DNA from: Clostridia bacterium
Lineage (GTDB): Bacteria; Bacillota; DSM-521; Neomoorellales; SLTJ01
NCBI GenBank assembly: GCA_004347685.1
Contig: SLTJ01000019.1
Span: 1-63,660 of the forward strand
Reading direction: 5' to 3'
DNA: 63,660 nt
Shown: positions 49,462-57,364 of the stretch, in pieces
Layout: every line of letters begins with the position of its first letter
Numbering within the stretch: position 1 is the stretch's first letter
Translations under genes and position numbers: made by a program
The notes under the pieces: generated by a model
What the model saw: only the letters and a program-made list of their open reading frames with translations
Told to the model about the DNA's origin: nothing
Database searches by the model: none

Positions 49462-49812
49462 GTGAGGAAATTGTATGAGCCGGAACTGCTCGAGGACCTG
49501 CCGGCCGGCATGGAAAAATCCCTGCGAAACGAAATGGCCCTGACCGAATTGACCAGGCTCAAGGTAATGACCTCGGAAAAGGAAGCCCTGGTCCTGACCA
49601 ACCTGGCCGTATATCTGTGGCGCCCCGGTATGTTCCGGCGCTACAAGTGGCACAGGATCCCGCTCGGTCAGATCCGGCAGGTCAGGGTGGATGCCGGTAC
49701 GCTGCTGCTAGGGCTAAGCCACGTGCAGGAAAAAGTGCCTTTTGCTCCGCGCAAGATAGGCCTGGCGGCCAAAGTCGCCCGCCAGTTCACCCGGGCAGTT
49801 TCGCCCGGGTGA
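49462..49812 (+). CDS. Hypothetical protein, PH-like fold suspected
   Basis: 116 residues, starting at GTG 4 bases after the carboxyltransferase stop, hence co-transcribed. The central part (VMTSEKEALVLTNLAVYLWRPGMFRRYKWHRIPLGQIRQVRVDAGTLL) has alternating strands like bacterial PH-domain proteins. No transmembrane segment. Function not known. Confidence 0.5.
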   Translation: MRKLYEPELLEDLPAGMEKSLRNEMALTELTRLKVMTSEKEALVLTNLAVYLWRPGMFRRYKWHRIPLGQIRQVRVDAGTLLLGLSHVQEKVPFAPRKIGLAAKVARQFTRAVSPG

Positions 49813-49859
49813 CGATTTCACCGCTGTCGGGGAAAACCGTCCCATGCCCGCCGGCCGGC

Positions 49860-50543
49860 TCAGGCCGTGCTGGCCTCGGAGTCGCTCGCGGCGGTACGGT
49901 AACATTCACTCAGGGGGGCTACCCTGAGGCCCCCGGCATCTACAAAAGCCGCCACCGGCCCCGCGTACCGGACCTCAGGCAGCGGCAAGGTCGCCTGCAC
50001 GCCGGCGACAACGAGGGCGGTCGGTCGGAGGAAAAAGGCCACCACCCGGCCGTGCGGGTTCCCGCCGCAGCCGGCAAAAACCTCGCCCCTCACTGTCCCG
50101 ATCACAATCACGTCTCCCCCGGCCACCACCCGGGCCCCCGGGTTGACATCACCCATGACCACGATATGTCCAGGCCGCTCCAGTTCCTGGCCGCTGCGCA
50201 AAGTGGCAGGATAAAAGAGGGCCGCGTCATGGTCGCACCTCCCCCCCGAAGGGAAGGCCAGCAACGTCGCCGTGGACGCCGCCGCAGCCTCGGCCCTGCT
50301 ACCAGACCATTTTTCGACTGGTACCATGCCGTATTGCCGGCATATCCCTTCCAGTTCTCTCTCCCGCCCGAGATCACCACCGTCGCCCTCCCAGTGAAAG
50401 CTGAAATGGGCGCCATGAAAAAAGCCGCAGCCTTGCTGCATGAGCCGGAGCAGACCGGACTTGACTTCGTCAAAACTGGCGTCAGGCCTCACCCTGATAA
50501 CAAGGCCGTTCCTGGTCCCCTTGATACTAACCGCTTCAGCCAA
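49860..50543 (-). CDS. minC: Septum site-determining protein MinC
   Basis: About 227 residues from TTG 50543, preceded by AAAGGAGG at 9 bases. The longer frame from ATG 50630 begins inside a predicted sigma-H promoter and is unlikely. N-terminal FtsZ-interacting domain (VSIKGTRNGLVIRVRPDASFDEVKSGL), C-terminal beta-helix RSGQELERPGHIVVMGDVNPGARVVAGGDVIVIGTVRGEVFAG that binds MinD. minD/minE are not adjacent, so minC is an orphan here. Inhibits FtsZ ring assembly at the inner membrane. Confidence 0.88.
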   Translation of the reverse strand: MAEAVSIKGTRNGLVIRVRPDASFDEVKSGLLRLMQQGCGFFHGAHFSFHWEGDGGDLGRERELEGICRQYGMVPVEKWSGSRAEAAAASTATLLAFPSGGRCDHDAALFYPATLRSGQELERPGHIVVMGDVNPGARVVAGGDVIVIGTVRGEVFAGCGGNPHGRVVAFFLRPTALVVAGVQATLPLPEVRYAGPVAAFVDAGGLRVAPLSECYRTAASDSEASTA

Positions 50544-50618
50544 CCAGAACTGCCTCCTTTCCCCAATATTCACCCGCGAATAGGGAATTTTTGTATGGCT
50601 AATCGTTGCTGGTTTATA

Positions 50619-50646
50619 CTTCGACGGCATGGGAAGAAATTCCTGC
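50619..50646 (-). promoter_or_regulatory. Sigma-H-type promoter of minC
   Basis: GCAGGAATT, 14 bases, CGAAG on the minus strand; one base longer spacing than the other six matches. It supports the downstream TTG start of minC. Confidence 0.55.
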
Positions 50647-50698
50647 CTGATGCCGATTTATTTCGGTGATTATTGTCGGTTTGTGCTGCATGTGGCTA

Positions 50699-50729
50699 TT
50701 GACTCCCTTACCCGCCCTGGGGTTATAAT
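50699..50729 (+). promoter_or_regulatory. Possible sigma-A promoter of dacF
   Basis: TTGACT, a 19-base spacer (longer than ideal) and TATAAT, 57 bases before the TTG start. Confidence 0.5.
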
Positions 50730-50785
50730 ACTTACGGTGAAAGTTTTGTCCGTAAAGCCAAATCTAACTCGCGGGAGGACAGGCC

Positions 50786-51958
50786 TTGAACCCGAAAAAG
50801 CTGGTTTCACTCTTTCTTGCCACCCTTATCCTTATTCTTGCCGGCAACGCCCCGGCCCAGGCCGCCCCGGAAACCAATCCCCTGAATCTGGCGGCCAAGA
50901 GTGCCTTTCTCATGGACGTCCGCACCGGTAGAGTAATGTACGCCTATAATGAAGAAGAACGGATACAGCCGGCCAGCCTGGCCAAGATCCTCACCTTCGA
51001 CATGGCCCTGGAGGCCCTGGAGAAGAAACAGATAAGCCTGGAGGATGAGGTGCCGGTGAGCGAGAAGGCCTGGCGCCTTTCCATGGACCAGGGCGTCTCC
51101 CGCATGTTCATAGAGGTGGGAGATAAGGTAAAGCTAGAAGACCTGCTCTACGGCCTGATGGTTTCTTCCGGCAACGACGCCGCTGTGGCCCTGGCCGAAT
51201 TTCTAGCCGGTACGGAGGATGATTTCGTCCGGCAAATGAACGCCCGGGTCGCCCAGCTCGGGCTCACGGATACCAGGTTCAGTAATGCCCACGGCTTGGA
51301 GGCGCCCGACCAGTATACCACGGCCAAGGATATGGCCCGCCTGGCCCAGCACTTGATCCTTAACCACCCGGAGGGGCTGAAATACACGTCATCCAAGCAG
51401 TTTGTCTTTAACGGCATTCCGCAGAACAACTGGAACAAATTGCTCTTCCAGGACCCGCGGGTAAATGGCTTAAAGACGGGACACCTGGCTTCGGCAGGCT
51501 ACCACCTGGTGGCTACTGCCAAAGAAAAGGAAGGAGAAACCTATCTTATCGGTGTGGTGATGGGGACGGCCAGCGAGGACCTGCGGGCCAGGGAGGCGGA
51601 GCGCCTGCTGGACTGGGGTTTTAAGAACTTCAGCACCGTGGAGGTCCCGCCGCCGGCTCTGCCTGCGACCTTGCCGGTATATAAGGGAGAGCAAGGGACG
51701 GTGCCGGTCAAGCTGCAGGGGGATACGCTGGCTACCGTGCCTCGGGAAGACACCGGAAAGCTCAAGGCTGCGGTCGAGTTGGAGGAGCTGGTGGTCGCGC
51801 CCCTTCCTGCTGGCAGCCAGGTAGGACAGGTCACCATCACCAGTTCCCAGGGCGAGCCCCTTAAATCAGTCGCCGTAGTGACAGCCGGGGAGGTAAAACG
51901 GGGTGGCTTTTTCCGCGTCCTGTGGGACAGCCTGCGCCTGCTTTTCCGGCGGCTCTAG
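50786..51958 (+). CDS. dacF: D-alanyl-D-alanine carboxypeptidase (DacF-like PBP)
   Basis: 390 residues. Signal peptide (KKLVSLFLATLILILAGNAPAQA), then the S11 peptidase active-site motifs SLAK (in ASLAKILTFDMAL), SGN (VSSGNDAAVALA) and KTG (GLKTGHLASAGYH), and a C-terminal PBP5-type beta domain ending with a basic membrane-associating tail (GGFFRVLWDSLRLLFRRL). Trims peptidoglycan stem peptides outside the membrane; the DacF name assumes a sporulation-type homologue. Start TTG 50786 with GGGAGGA upstream. Confidence 0.92.
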   Translation: MNPKKLVSLFLATLILILAGNAPAQAAPETNPLNLAAKSAFLMDVRTGRVMYAYNEEERIQPASLAKILTFDMALEALEKKQISLEDEVPVSEKAWRLSMDQGVSRMFIEVGDKVKLEDLLYGLMVSSGNDAAVALAEFLAGTEDDFVRQMNARVAQLGLTDTRFSNAHGLEAPDQYTTAKDMARLAQHLILNHPEGLKYTSSKQFVFNGIPQNNWNKLLFQDPRVNGLKTGHLASAGYHLVATAKEKEGETYLIGVVMGTASEDLRAREAERLLDWGFKNFSTVEVPPPALPATLPVYKGEQGTVPVKLQGDTLATVPREDTGKLKAAVELEELVVAPLPAGSQVGQVTITSSQGEPLKSVAVVTAGEVKRGGFFRVLWDSLRLLFRRL

Positions 51959-52080
51959 ACCTGCTGGAGAAGGGCAAGGCCATTGCCGTGTTCGAGAATC
52001 TCGATACCGAAGAACAGCAGGAACTACTGCAGAGCCTCTGTAGCGAAGAGATACTCCACATCCTGGAAAATATGTCTCCC
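51945..52080 (+). pseudogene. Short remnant resembling an MgtE N-domain
   Basis: In frame with the desulfurase but upstream of its start: ALDLLEKGKAIAVFENLDTEEQQELLQSLCSEEILHILENM resembles the superhelical N-domain repeats of MgtE magnesium channels. Only about 45 codons remain, overlapping the dacF stop. Probably a gene relic. Confidence 0.35.
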
Positions 52081-52170
52081 TTTGTCGGTTTCTGCCACTC
52101 TAATCGGAACGATAAAGTCTACTTGAAGGAGGTAAAACCTGGACAGCGTTTGGTGCTGCCAGGAATAGAC

Positions 52171-53325
52171 GTGGCCATTTACCTCGATAACGCCGCTACC
52201 AGTTTTCCCAAACCGGAATCCGTCTACCGCGCGGTAGATCACTACCTGCGGGAAGTAGGGGCCAGCGCCGGCCGGGGAGCTTACCGTCGGGGTTTACAGG
52301 CGGACCGGCTGGTCTATGCCGCCCGGACCGCTCTGGCCCGCCTCTTTAACGTTCCCGATGCTTCTCGCATCGTCTTCACTGCCAATGCCACGGAGGCCAT
52401 TAACCTAGCCCTCAAAGGTTTGCTGGCCCCGGGAGACGAGGTAGTGACTTCCAGCATGGAGCACAACGCCGTCTGGCGGCCCCTCAAGCGCTTAGAACGC
52501 GAGCGCGGGGTAAGAATCAGGAGCATCAAATGTGCCAGAGACGGGAGCCTTGACCTGAAGCAAGTGGAAGAAGCCGTCGGCAAAGGGACAAAGATGGTGG
52601 TGACAACCCATGCCTCCAACCTTACCGGTACCCTTATGCCAGTGGCGGAGATAGCCCAGATCGCCCACCGCCATGGCGTCATCATGATGGTGGACGCGGC
52701 CCAGACCGCCGGCGCCTATCCTATTGACATTCAGGCCTTAGACATTGACCTCCTGGCCTTTACCGGGCATAAGGCCCTCTTTGGCCCTCCCGGGACCGGC
52801 GGCCTGTATATCGCTCCCCACCTGCTGCCGGAGCCCCTCAAGGAAGGCGGAACCGGGGCTGAATCCTTGCTGGAAGAACAGCCCCCTACCCTCCCGGAGC
52901 GATACGAGGCCGGTACCCCAAATACGGCCGGCCTGGCCGGGCTGGGGGCCGGGGTAGAGTTTATCCTCCAAGAAGGGGTGGAAAAAATCCAGCGGCGGGA
53001 AAAGGAACTGCTGCGCTCTGCCCTGGAGGAACTAGCCGCAGTTCCGCATATTACCATCTACGGGCCCAGGGACCCGGAAAAACAGATGGGTGTCATCTCC
53101 TTCAATCTAGAGCAAATCCCGGCAGATGAGGTTGCTTACCTGTTGGACAGCGTTTACGGCATCATGGTGCGCACGGGGATGCACTGTGCCCCCCAGGCTC
53201 ACTCTACTGTCGGCACCCTGGAAACAGGCGCCGTAAGAATGGGCCTCGGTTATTTCAACACCGAAAACGACCTGGCATCCCTCGCCAACGCCCTCAAGGA
53301 AATCTCCCGGGAGATGGCCCGGTAA
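52171..53325 (+). CDS. Cysteine desulfurase family protein (class V aminotransferase fold)
   Basis: 384 residues from GTG 52171 (AGGA seven bases upstream). YLDNAATSFPKPESVYRAVDHYLR, ATEAINLALKG, HNAVWRPL, VDAAQTAG, PLP lysine in FTGHKALFGPPGTGGLYI, and the persulfide Cys in RTGMHCAPQAHSTVGT. Group II (SufS/CsdA-like) desulfurase that mobilises sulfur from cysteine. No scaffold (sufB/U, iscU) is adjacent, so the acceptor is unknown. Confidence 0.88.
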   Translation: MAIYLDNAATSFPKPESVYRAVDHYLREVGASAGRGAYRRGLQADRLVYAARTALARLFNVPDASRIVFTANATEAINLALKGLLAPGDEVVTSSMEHNAVWRPLKRLERERGVRIRSIKCARDGSLDLKQVEEAVGKGTKMVVTTHASNLTGTLMPVAEIAQIAHRHGVIMMVDAAQTAGAYPIDIQALDIDLLAFTGHKALFGPPGTGGLYIAPHLLPEPLKEGGTGAESLLEEQPPTLPERYEAGTPNTAGLAGLGAGVEFILQEGVEKIQRREKELLRSALEELAAVPHITIYGPRDPEKQMGVISFNLEQIPADEVAYLLDSVYGIMVRTGMHCAPQAHSTVGTLETGAVRMGLGYFNTENDLASLANALKEISREMAR

Positions 53326-53486
53326 CACCTCCACGCATACCCAATCTCCCGGCCATGGCCTTCTCGTATCAAGATTCGTCTATCCGCTATTATCCCTGTC
53401 TTTTGTGCTAATTTCTTACATATATTCTTGTTAACCCCAAGTGCTACCCTTCCTGTGATAATTTGTGTAGGAAATGGCAACTCCTT

Positions 53487-53513
53487 GCAGGATTTTTAGG
53501 ACAAGCGTCGAAA
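53487..53513 (+). promoter_or_regulatory. Sigma-H-type promoter of the M23 peptidase
   Basis: GCAGGATTT, 13 bases, CGAAA; 34 bases before the TTG start. Confidence 0.6.
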
Positions 53514-53546
53514 CAATAACCAGCATCCTGTGGGGAGGGTCAAGGT

Positions 53547-54686
53547 TTGCGCCGTTTCTTCTCTTTTCTTGCCGTTCTCCTGACAGCTTTCATTTTCGCC
53601 AATGTGCTCATGCCCATGTACGGCTCAGAGCTTGACGATCTACGCCGGCAACAACAGGAAACCAGCCGGCGGATACAGATACAAAAGAATGTCATCGCCG
53701 AAAAGACCATGGAGGCCAAGAGCCTTAACCAACAACTGCAGGATCTGGATAATTCGATTACCGAAAGCGAGGACAAACTGGCTGCCATCCGGCAGCAATT
53801 GACCGACGCCGAAGCTGATGTCAAGGAGGCCGAGGCGCAATTGGCTCAGGCGCAAAGGGATCTCGAGGAGCGGACACAGATTTTTACCGAGCGCCTGCGT
53901 TCCATCTACCAAAACGGTTCGGTTAGTTATCTGGAGGTCTTGCTGCAGTCAACCAGCATTACCGATTTCCTCGTGCGCCAGGGACTGTTGCAGAAAATCG
54001 CCGAGCAGGATATGAAATTGCTGAACGAAATTGAGGCCCGACGCCAGGATATCGAGGCGCGCAAGGCAGCCCTAGAGCGAAAGCGGGACCACATTGCCAG
54101 TCTGGAAGCGGAGAACACCCGCGAACTGGCAAACCTGGCAGGCCAAAAGGAAAAGAAGCAAGGGCTGCTGGAGCAGGCCTTGGCCTCCAAGGAGGCAGCC
54201 GAACGGGCCCTGGCCGAGGAAGAAGAAGCCTCCAGGCAACTGGCCGCCAAGATTAAAGAACTTGAGGCTCGCCTGGCAAAGGAGCCCTTCGTCGGCGGCC
54301 GGTTCGCCTGGCCGCTACCGGGCCACAGTCGCATAACCTCGGACTTTGGCTGGCGTATCCATCCCATTCTGGGGGGCAGGCGGTTCCACGATGGCATTGA
54401 TATTGACGCTCCCCAGGGTACCCGGGTCATAGCTGCTGCCGACGGCACCGTCCTCCTGGCCGGCTGGTATGGCGGATACGGCAATGCGGTCGTGATCAGT
54501 CACGGCGGGAGTATTACCACCCTGTACGGCCACATGTCCCGGATTGGAGTCAGCGAGGGACAAAGAGTTACCCGGGGGCAGGAAATAGGGCGGGTGGGAA
54601 CAACCGGCCTCAGCACCGGCTACCACCTGCACTTTGGCGTACGCAAGAACGGCGAGCCAATCAACCCGTGGAGTTACCTGAAGTAG
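53547..54686 (+). CDS. M23 (LytM) murein peptidase with coiled coil
   Basis: 379 residues. N-terminal signal or anchor helix (4-25), a long coiled coil (about 28-250, Gln/Glu/Arg-rich heptads), then an M23 domain with Zn/catalytic motifs SDFGWRIHPILGGRRFHDGIDIDAPQGT, SHGGSITTLYGHM and the HLHFGV ligand pair. This architecture matches EnvC-like or PcsB-like regulators/endopeptidases acting at division or sporulation septa. All ligands are present, so it is likely active. TTG start with GGGGAGGG upstream. Confidence 0.9.
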   Translation: MRRFFSFLAVLLTAFIFANVLMPMYGSELDDLRRQQQETSRRIQIQKNVIAEKTMEAKSLNQQLQDLDNSITESEDKLAAIRQQLTDAEADVKEAEAQLAQAQRDLEERTQIFTERLRSIYQNGSVSYLEVLLQSTSITDFLVRQGLLQKIAEQDMKLLNEIEARRQDIEARKAALERKRDHIASLEAENTRELANLAGQKEKKQGLLEQALASKEAAERALAEEEEASRQLAAKIKELEARLAKEPFVGGRFAWPLPGHSRITSDFGWRIHPILGGRRFHDGIDIDAPQGTRVIAAADGTVLLAGWYGGYGNAVVISHGGSITTLYGHMSRIGVSEGQRVTRGQEIGRVGTTGLSTGYHLHFGVRKNGEPINPWSYLK

Positions 54687-54942
54687 GTTGGGAAAAATTA
54701 ACAATGAGGTGAGCATGGTGAGCAGAAAACTGTTATTGGCAACGGACGTTCAGTGCGAATTCGGCCGTCCATGCACATCTTTCCAGTCCCGGCAAGTCCC
54801 ATGCGGTAAGGCTTTGCGGCTTCTGTCATCCCAGCCTGTCCTCTGCAAAACTGCCTCATGCTAACCACTTGGTTTGCAAAATGTTTGCAAGCCCTAACCC
54901 GGCCACTCGCCACTGAGGAAACTCCCCGGCGTGCCTGGCTGG
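54687..54942. other. Gap without a supported gene
   Basis: No gene, tRNA or clear terminator seen between the M23 peptidase and the HEPN gene. Confidence 0.4.
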
Positions 54943-55293
54943 TTAGCCTACCAGACGGGCCACTTCGTCAATGAGCGACCTCACCCCGACCCGGACGGCT
55001 TCGGCCTCGTCATGGCTGATGGTAACGAAATCGTCGTAGTCGGCCTCGGAACGTTTGGCGAAGCATGCCGTCAGGGTTTTTGAAGCCTCTTTGCTCACTA
55101 TCCCGGGTTTCACGAATTCCCGGTTGAAAAGGGAAATGACGCCTTTATGCTTTGCCGCGTCCAGCCCCCTGGTGGCGAGGAGGGCCCGGGCGGCGTGAAA
55201 GGCGGCGTAATAGTAGCGGTTTACCGCTCCTTCGTAGGACCCCGCATCCTGCAAGCGTTTCCCGTCGGCGTACGCCCTTTCCGCCTTCTCCAT
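54943..55293 (-). CDS. HEPN-domain protein (putative toxin)
   Basis: 116 residues. HEPN fold (PF05168-type): AERAYADGKRLQDAGSYEGAVNRYYYAAFHAARALLATRG ... KHKGVISLFNREFV ... RSEADYDDFVTISHDEAEA. In such modules HEPN is an RNase or a substrate of its partner nucleotidyltransferase. The RxxxxH motif is not clearly present, so nuclease activity is uncertain. It follows the MNT gene by 23 bases. Confidence 0.85.
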   Translation of the reverse strand: MEKAERAYADGKRLQDAGSYEGAVNRYYYAAFHAARALLATRGLDAAKHKGVISLFNREFVKPGIVSKEASKTLTACFAKRSEADYDDFVTISHDEAEAVRVGVRSLIDEVARLVG

Positions 55294-55316
55294 GCGCTAC
55301 CTGGCCAAATCCGTAC

Positions 55317-55670
55317 TCATAAGGAGACGCCCTCTTCTTGGGTGGTCTTAAACAGGAGGGTCTCCCGGTAGAGGGGACTGTAATAGCGGCTTTCGGGTAT
55401 GACCAGGGGAGCAATGAACACGTCGTGCTCCAGGTTAACCTCTACCGCCGCCTCGATGACGATCTCCTCCAGGGACCGGTCCTTGCCCGCCGTAATAAGG
55501 AGCACGTCAATATCCGATTCCGGTCCCGAAGTGCCGCGCGCCTTGGAGCCAAAGAGGCGCACCTCTTTGAGGTCCGAGCCGAGTTTTTCCCGGACCAGCC
55601 GGCAGAATTCTTTTATCGCCTGACTCTCGCGCTCGCTCAACCCACGGGACACAGCCTTACGGGAAGCCAC
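55317..55670 (-). CDS. MNT-type nucleotidyltransferase (antitoxin)
   Basis: 117 residues. Minimal nucleotidyltransferase with VRLFGSKARGTSGPESDIDVLLI (GSxxRG and the SDxD metal site). Such proteins neutralise HEPN partners by AMPylation in type VII toxin-antitoxin pairs. Gene order MNT then HEPN is typical. Adjacent to the BREX operon, on the opposite strand. Confidence 0.87.
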   Translation of the reverse strand: MASRKAVSRGLSERESQAIKEFCRLVREKLGSDLKEVRLFGSKARGTSGPESDIDVLLITAGKDRSLEEIVIEAAVEVNLEHDVFIAPLVIPESRYYSPLYRETLLFKTTQEEGVSL

Positions 55671-55922
55671 GCTCTTACCCCCTTGCTTTCGCGGGAGGCC
55701 TTGCTCAATAGTGTCTTCTCTAGACCAACCAAAGCCACAGTATCATCCTGTTGCCAGTTTATCACAAGCCAGCCGCGTTGAAAAGCGGCATCCGTGTTTC
55801 ACGTATGTTTGACACTGCCAGACCGCAAGTCGGCAGCCCCGGATTGAGTCCGCTGGCCGGCCATATTGAGCCACCTGCTGGCTGTAGGCGGTGCATGGCA
55901 AATTCGACAGCCAAGGTTTTTG
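55671..55922. other. Intergenic region between MNT and the BREX promoter
   Basis: No supported gene. Frames on both strands lack ribosome sites. Confidence 0.4.
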
Positions 55923-55951
55923 TTGAATCACAGAACCTTTTATGGTATAAT
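55923..55951 (+). promoter_or_regulatory. Sigma-A promoter of the BREX operon
   Basis: TTGAAT, a 17-base spacer and a perfect TATAAT. It leaves a leader of about 155 bases to the brxA-like ATG. Confidence 0.65.
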
Positions 55952-56111
55952 CTGACATGACCATTGCCGGCAGCTTTGCCGGCCAAAGGAATGAGTTGTT
56001 GGATTGATACCTTTTAGCCCCTCAGGCTGGACCCGGATAGGGCCGTGTGAAACGGCCATCCGGGCCGGGCTCCGATTTGGTGATAAAGGGACGCACACGA
56101 GCCGGACTATT

Positions 56112-56804
56112 ATGCTCAGTGAACTCAGCGACCTGCTGGCTGCCCTACCGGGGTTTGCTACTCGCGAGGACTACGCGTCTGCCATCATCAGCGACAACGT
56201 ACTCGGTAAGCAGACGGCATCGACTCGCCGGCTTACCAATCAACGTCTGGGCGAACTCTACGGCCTCGACCCTCAGATTCCCATCTTTCGTGTACTTCGT
56301 CGCCTTTGGGAAATTGATTGGACGGGGCGGCCGCTTTTGGCGCTGCTTTGCGCGTTGGGGCGCGATCCGTTACTGCGAGCAACTGCACCGACCGTTCTTT
56401 CGCTCGAGGTGGGAGAGGAGCTTGTGCGATCAACCTTCGTGGAAGCAGTCAAGCAGTCTGCCGGGGATCGCCTCAATGATTCGATTCTGGACAAAGTAGC
56501 CCGCAATGCTGGAAGCTCCTGGACCCAGTCCGGCCACCTCGAGGGACGTGTAAGAAAGATCAGGAAGCGCGTAGAACCAACACCGGGTGCAGTGGTATTC
56601 GCGTTGTGGTTCGGATCACTTTATTCACTTTCTGGTGAAGAGCTACTGGCAACGCCTTGGACGAGCGTGCTTGATCGCACCCCGCCAGAATTGTTCGACT
56701 TGGTACTTCGGGCCAAGCAATTGCGGCTTCTTCACGCCCGAATCGGAGGCGGAGTTATTGAGATTGATCCAACTACTTTGGATCCGGAGGCGGAGGTACG
56801 CTGA
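56112..56804 (+). CDS. brxA: BrxA-like BREX protein
   Basis: About 230 residues from ATG 56112; the frame is open to a TTG at 56004. Helical protein with a conserved ASTRRLTNQRLGELYGLDPQ segment and NAGSSWTQSGHLEGRVRK, which I associate with the small DNA-binding first gene (BrxA/DUF1819-type) of BREX loci. No catalytic motif. Identification rests mainly on position directly before brxB. In type 1 BREX it is a regulator or core component. Confidence 0.6.
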   Translation: MLSELSDLLAALPGFATREDYASAIISDNVLGKQTASTRRLTNQRLGELYGLDPQIPIFRVLRRLWEIDWTGRPLLALLCALGRDPLLRATAPTVLSLEVGEELVRSTFVEAVKQSAGDRLNDSILDKVARNAGSSWTQSGHLEGRVRKIRKRVEPTPGAVVFALWFGSLYSLSGEELLATPWTSVLDRTPPELFDLVLRAKQLRLLHARIGGGVIEIDPTTLDPEAEVR

Positions 56805-56806
56805 TT

Positions 56807-57364
56807 ATGAGCAAAATCGAAGAGCTAGCGTCACTCTACGAGCGACATATCAGTTTACCGTGGCAACGCACCGTTGCGGGCGCCCAGCGCGTGGTGATGG
56901 TGGTTTACGATAAAGAACTCGAGAGAGCCTTTCGAGCCCGAAAAGGCGAGTTTGAGCAGCGAACGCGCGCGGCCGGGCATACGTGGGTGGAGTATGACTG
57001 CACGCGCTGCTTCGCGGAGTGGATGGCTCAAGACGAGTACCGGGAAGCGTATTTTGAGCATCCTGGCGATCTGGTAATGAAGCTGGAAAGCGAGTTCACC
57101 GAGTACGTCGCCGGTTCTCTTCGCGAACTACTTCGGGCCTGTGATGACAATACGGTTGTGGCCGTGACGGGGGTGGGAAGTCTCTACGGTTTTATGCGGG
57201 TGTCCGATCTTGTTCGTGCCGTAGAGCCGGACATCAAGGGTAGGCTTGTCGTCTTCTTTCCCGGAACGAAGGATGGCAACAACTACAGACTCCTCGATGC
57301 CCGCGACGGTTGGAACTACCTTGCTCATAGCATCACGTTAAACGGCCCTGGAGGTGCCTTATGA
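56807..57364 (+). CDS. brxB: BREX protein BrxB (DUF1788)
   Basis: 185 residues. DUF1788 features: a VVMVVYDKELERAF strand, LAEW-type aromatic segment, and the C-terminal GVGSLYGFMRVSDLVRAVEPDIKGRLVVFFPGTKDGNNYRLLD. Small core BREX protein of unclear biochemical role. 2 bases after brxA, and its stop overlaps the brxC start (ATGA), so it is translationally coupled. Confidence 0.85.
   Translation: MSKIEELASLYERHISLPWQRTVAGAQRVVMVVYDKELERAFRARKGEFEQRTRAAGHTWVEYDCTRCFAEWMAQDEYREAYFEHPGDLVMKLESEFTEYVAGSLRELLRACDDNTVVAVTGVGSLYGFMRVSDLVRAVEPDIKGRLVVFFPGTKDGNNYRLLDARDGWNYLAHSITLNGPGGAL

Noticed and set aside
55743-55986. Short frames on both strands upstream of the BREX operon
   Set aside because: They overlap the promoter, lack ribosome sites and have no recognisable features.
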